A stretch of DNA of 23,381 bases from DATIJJ01 sp035478255. GTDB lineage: Bacteria > Pseudomonadota > Gammaproteobacteria > DSM-16500. Made by a program: the position numbers and the translations under genes. The stretch covers positions 1-23,381 of the forward strand of contig DATIJV010000063.1 of NCBI GenBank assembly GCA_035478255.1. The letters are read 5' to 3'. Of this stretch, positions 23,282 through 23,381 are shown in pieces. Positions within the stretch are counted from its first letter, which is position 1. Each line of letters opens with the position of its first letter. Under the pieces are notes generated by a model. It was not told the origin of the DNA. It saw only the letters and a list, made by a program, of their open reading frames with translations, and did no database searches.

Positions 23282-23381
23282 GACCTCCTTCCCCTTTCCC
23301 CTTCCTCCAAACGAAAAGCGCGTTTAGAGGAAGGGGGACGCTTCGATACAGATGCGCTTAATTAGAGCGTCCCCCTTCCTC
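23282..23381 (-). repeat. Family-1 cloverleaf repeat, copy D (right end cut by window edge)
   Basis: The terminal strand is 23282-23301 (GACCTCC...). The left lateral hairpin is 23302-23332, with 12-nt arms that mismatch at one position and loop AAAAGCG. The central hairpin is 23333-23375, with an 8-bp stem and a 27-nt loop. The start of the right arm follows. The central-loop sequence shows that it is inverted relative to copies A and C and parallel to B. It begins 26 bp after the stop of the SPOR gene. Its left part is the reverse complement of the right part of copy A apart from the terminal base pair. Confidence 0.92.

Overview
The window looks like the chromosome of an AT-rich gammaproteobacterium. 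The miaB-ybeZ-ybeY-corC order, Fis, RsmE, the proteobacterial-type GshA with GshB, and the dprA-smg-topA order all fit this. Protein style, an exact PmrA-type box in front of two lysine-rich coiled-coil genes, and abundant palindromic repeats suggest Legionellales (Coxiella/Legionella-like, host-associated). That lineage call is an inference; no rRNA or tRNA gene is present to confirm it.

Layout: 109-3803 (minus) is the miaB, ybeZ (PhoH-like), ybeY, corC operon for tRNA modification, rRNA maturation and a CBS-domain protein. 3830-4941 (plus) holds a thioredoxin-fold 2Fe-2S protein gene overlapping rsmE. Then come fis and a QEGLA-motif (DUF1704) metallopeptidase-like gene. 6594-6942 contains no gene and is filled with palindromic repeats. 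6943-7707 (minus) is a ZIP metal transporter; a three-hairpin spacer separates it from a divergent M50 site-2 protease gene. groES-groEL (minus, 8695-10704) has a CIRCE operator upstream and diverges from dsbD-gshA-gshB (plus), a compact thiol-redox operon with overlapping genes. 14919-18533 is a two-gene unit of unknown function behind a PmrA-like box; the proteins are long, charged, predicted coiled-coil, and the first has a membrane segment near its C terminus. 18688-23255 is dprA, smg, topA and a SPOR-domain protein gene.

The most unusual content is between the genes. Four copies of one palindromic repeat (1-95, 6820-6906, 18534-18670, 23282-23381) and a second repeat of unrelated sequence (6602-6810) share one architecture: an outer terminal stem enclosing three consecutive hairpins, with no unpaired base at the four-way junction. 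The lateral hairpins always have 7-nt loops rich in AAAAGC or its complement. The copies lie beside gene ends, and one forms the whole spacer between the effector-like pair and dprA. Further hairpins at 2424-2477, 7759-7905, 8594-8627 and 8641-8683 may be related or decayed forms.

The second point of interest is the PmrA-box/coiled-coil gene pair, a plausible but unproven candidate for secreted Dot/Icm effectors.
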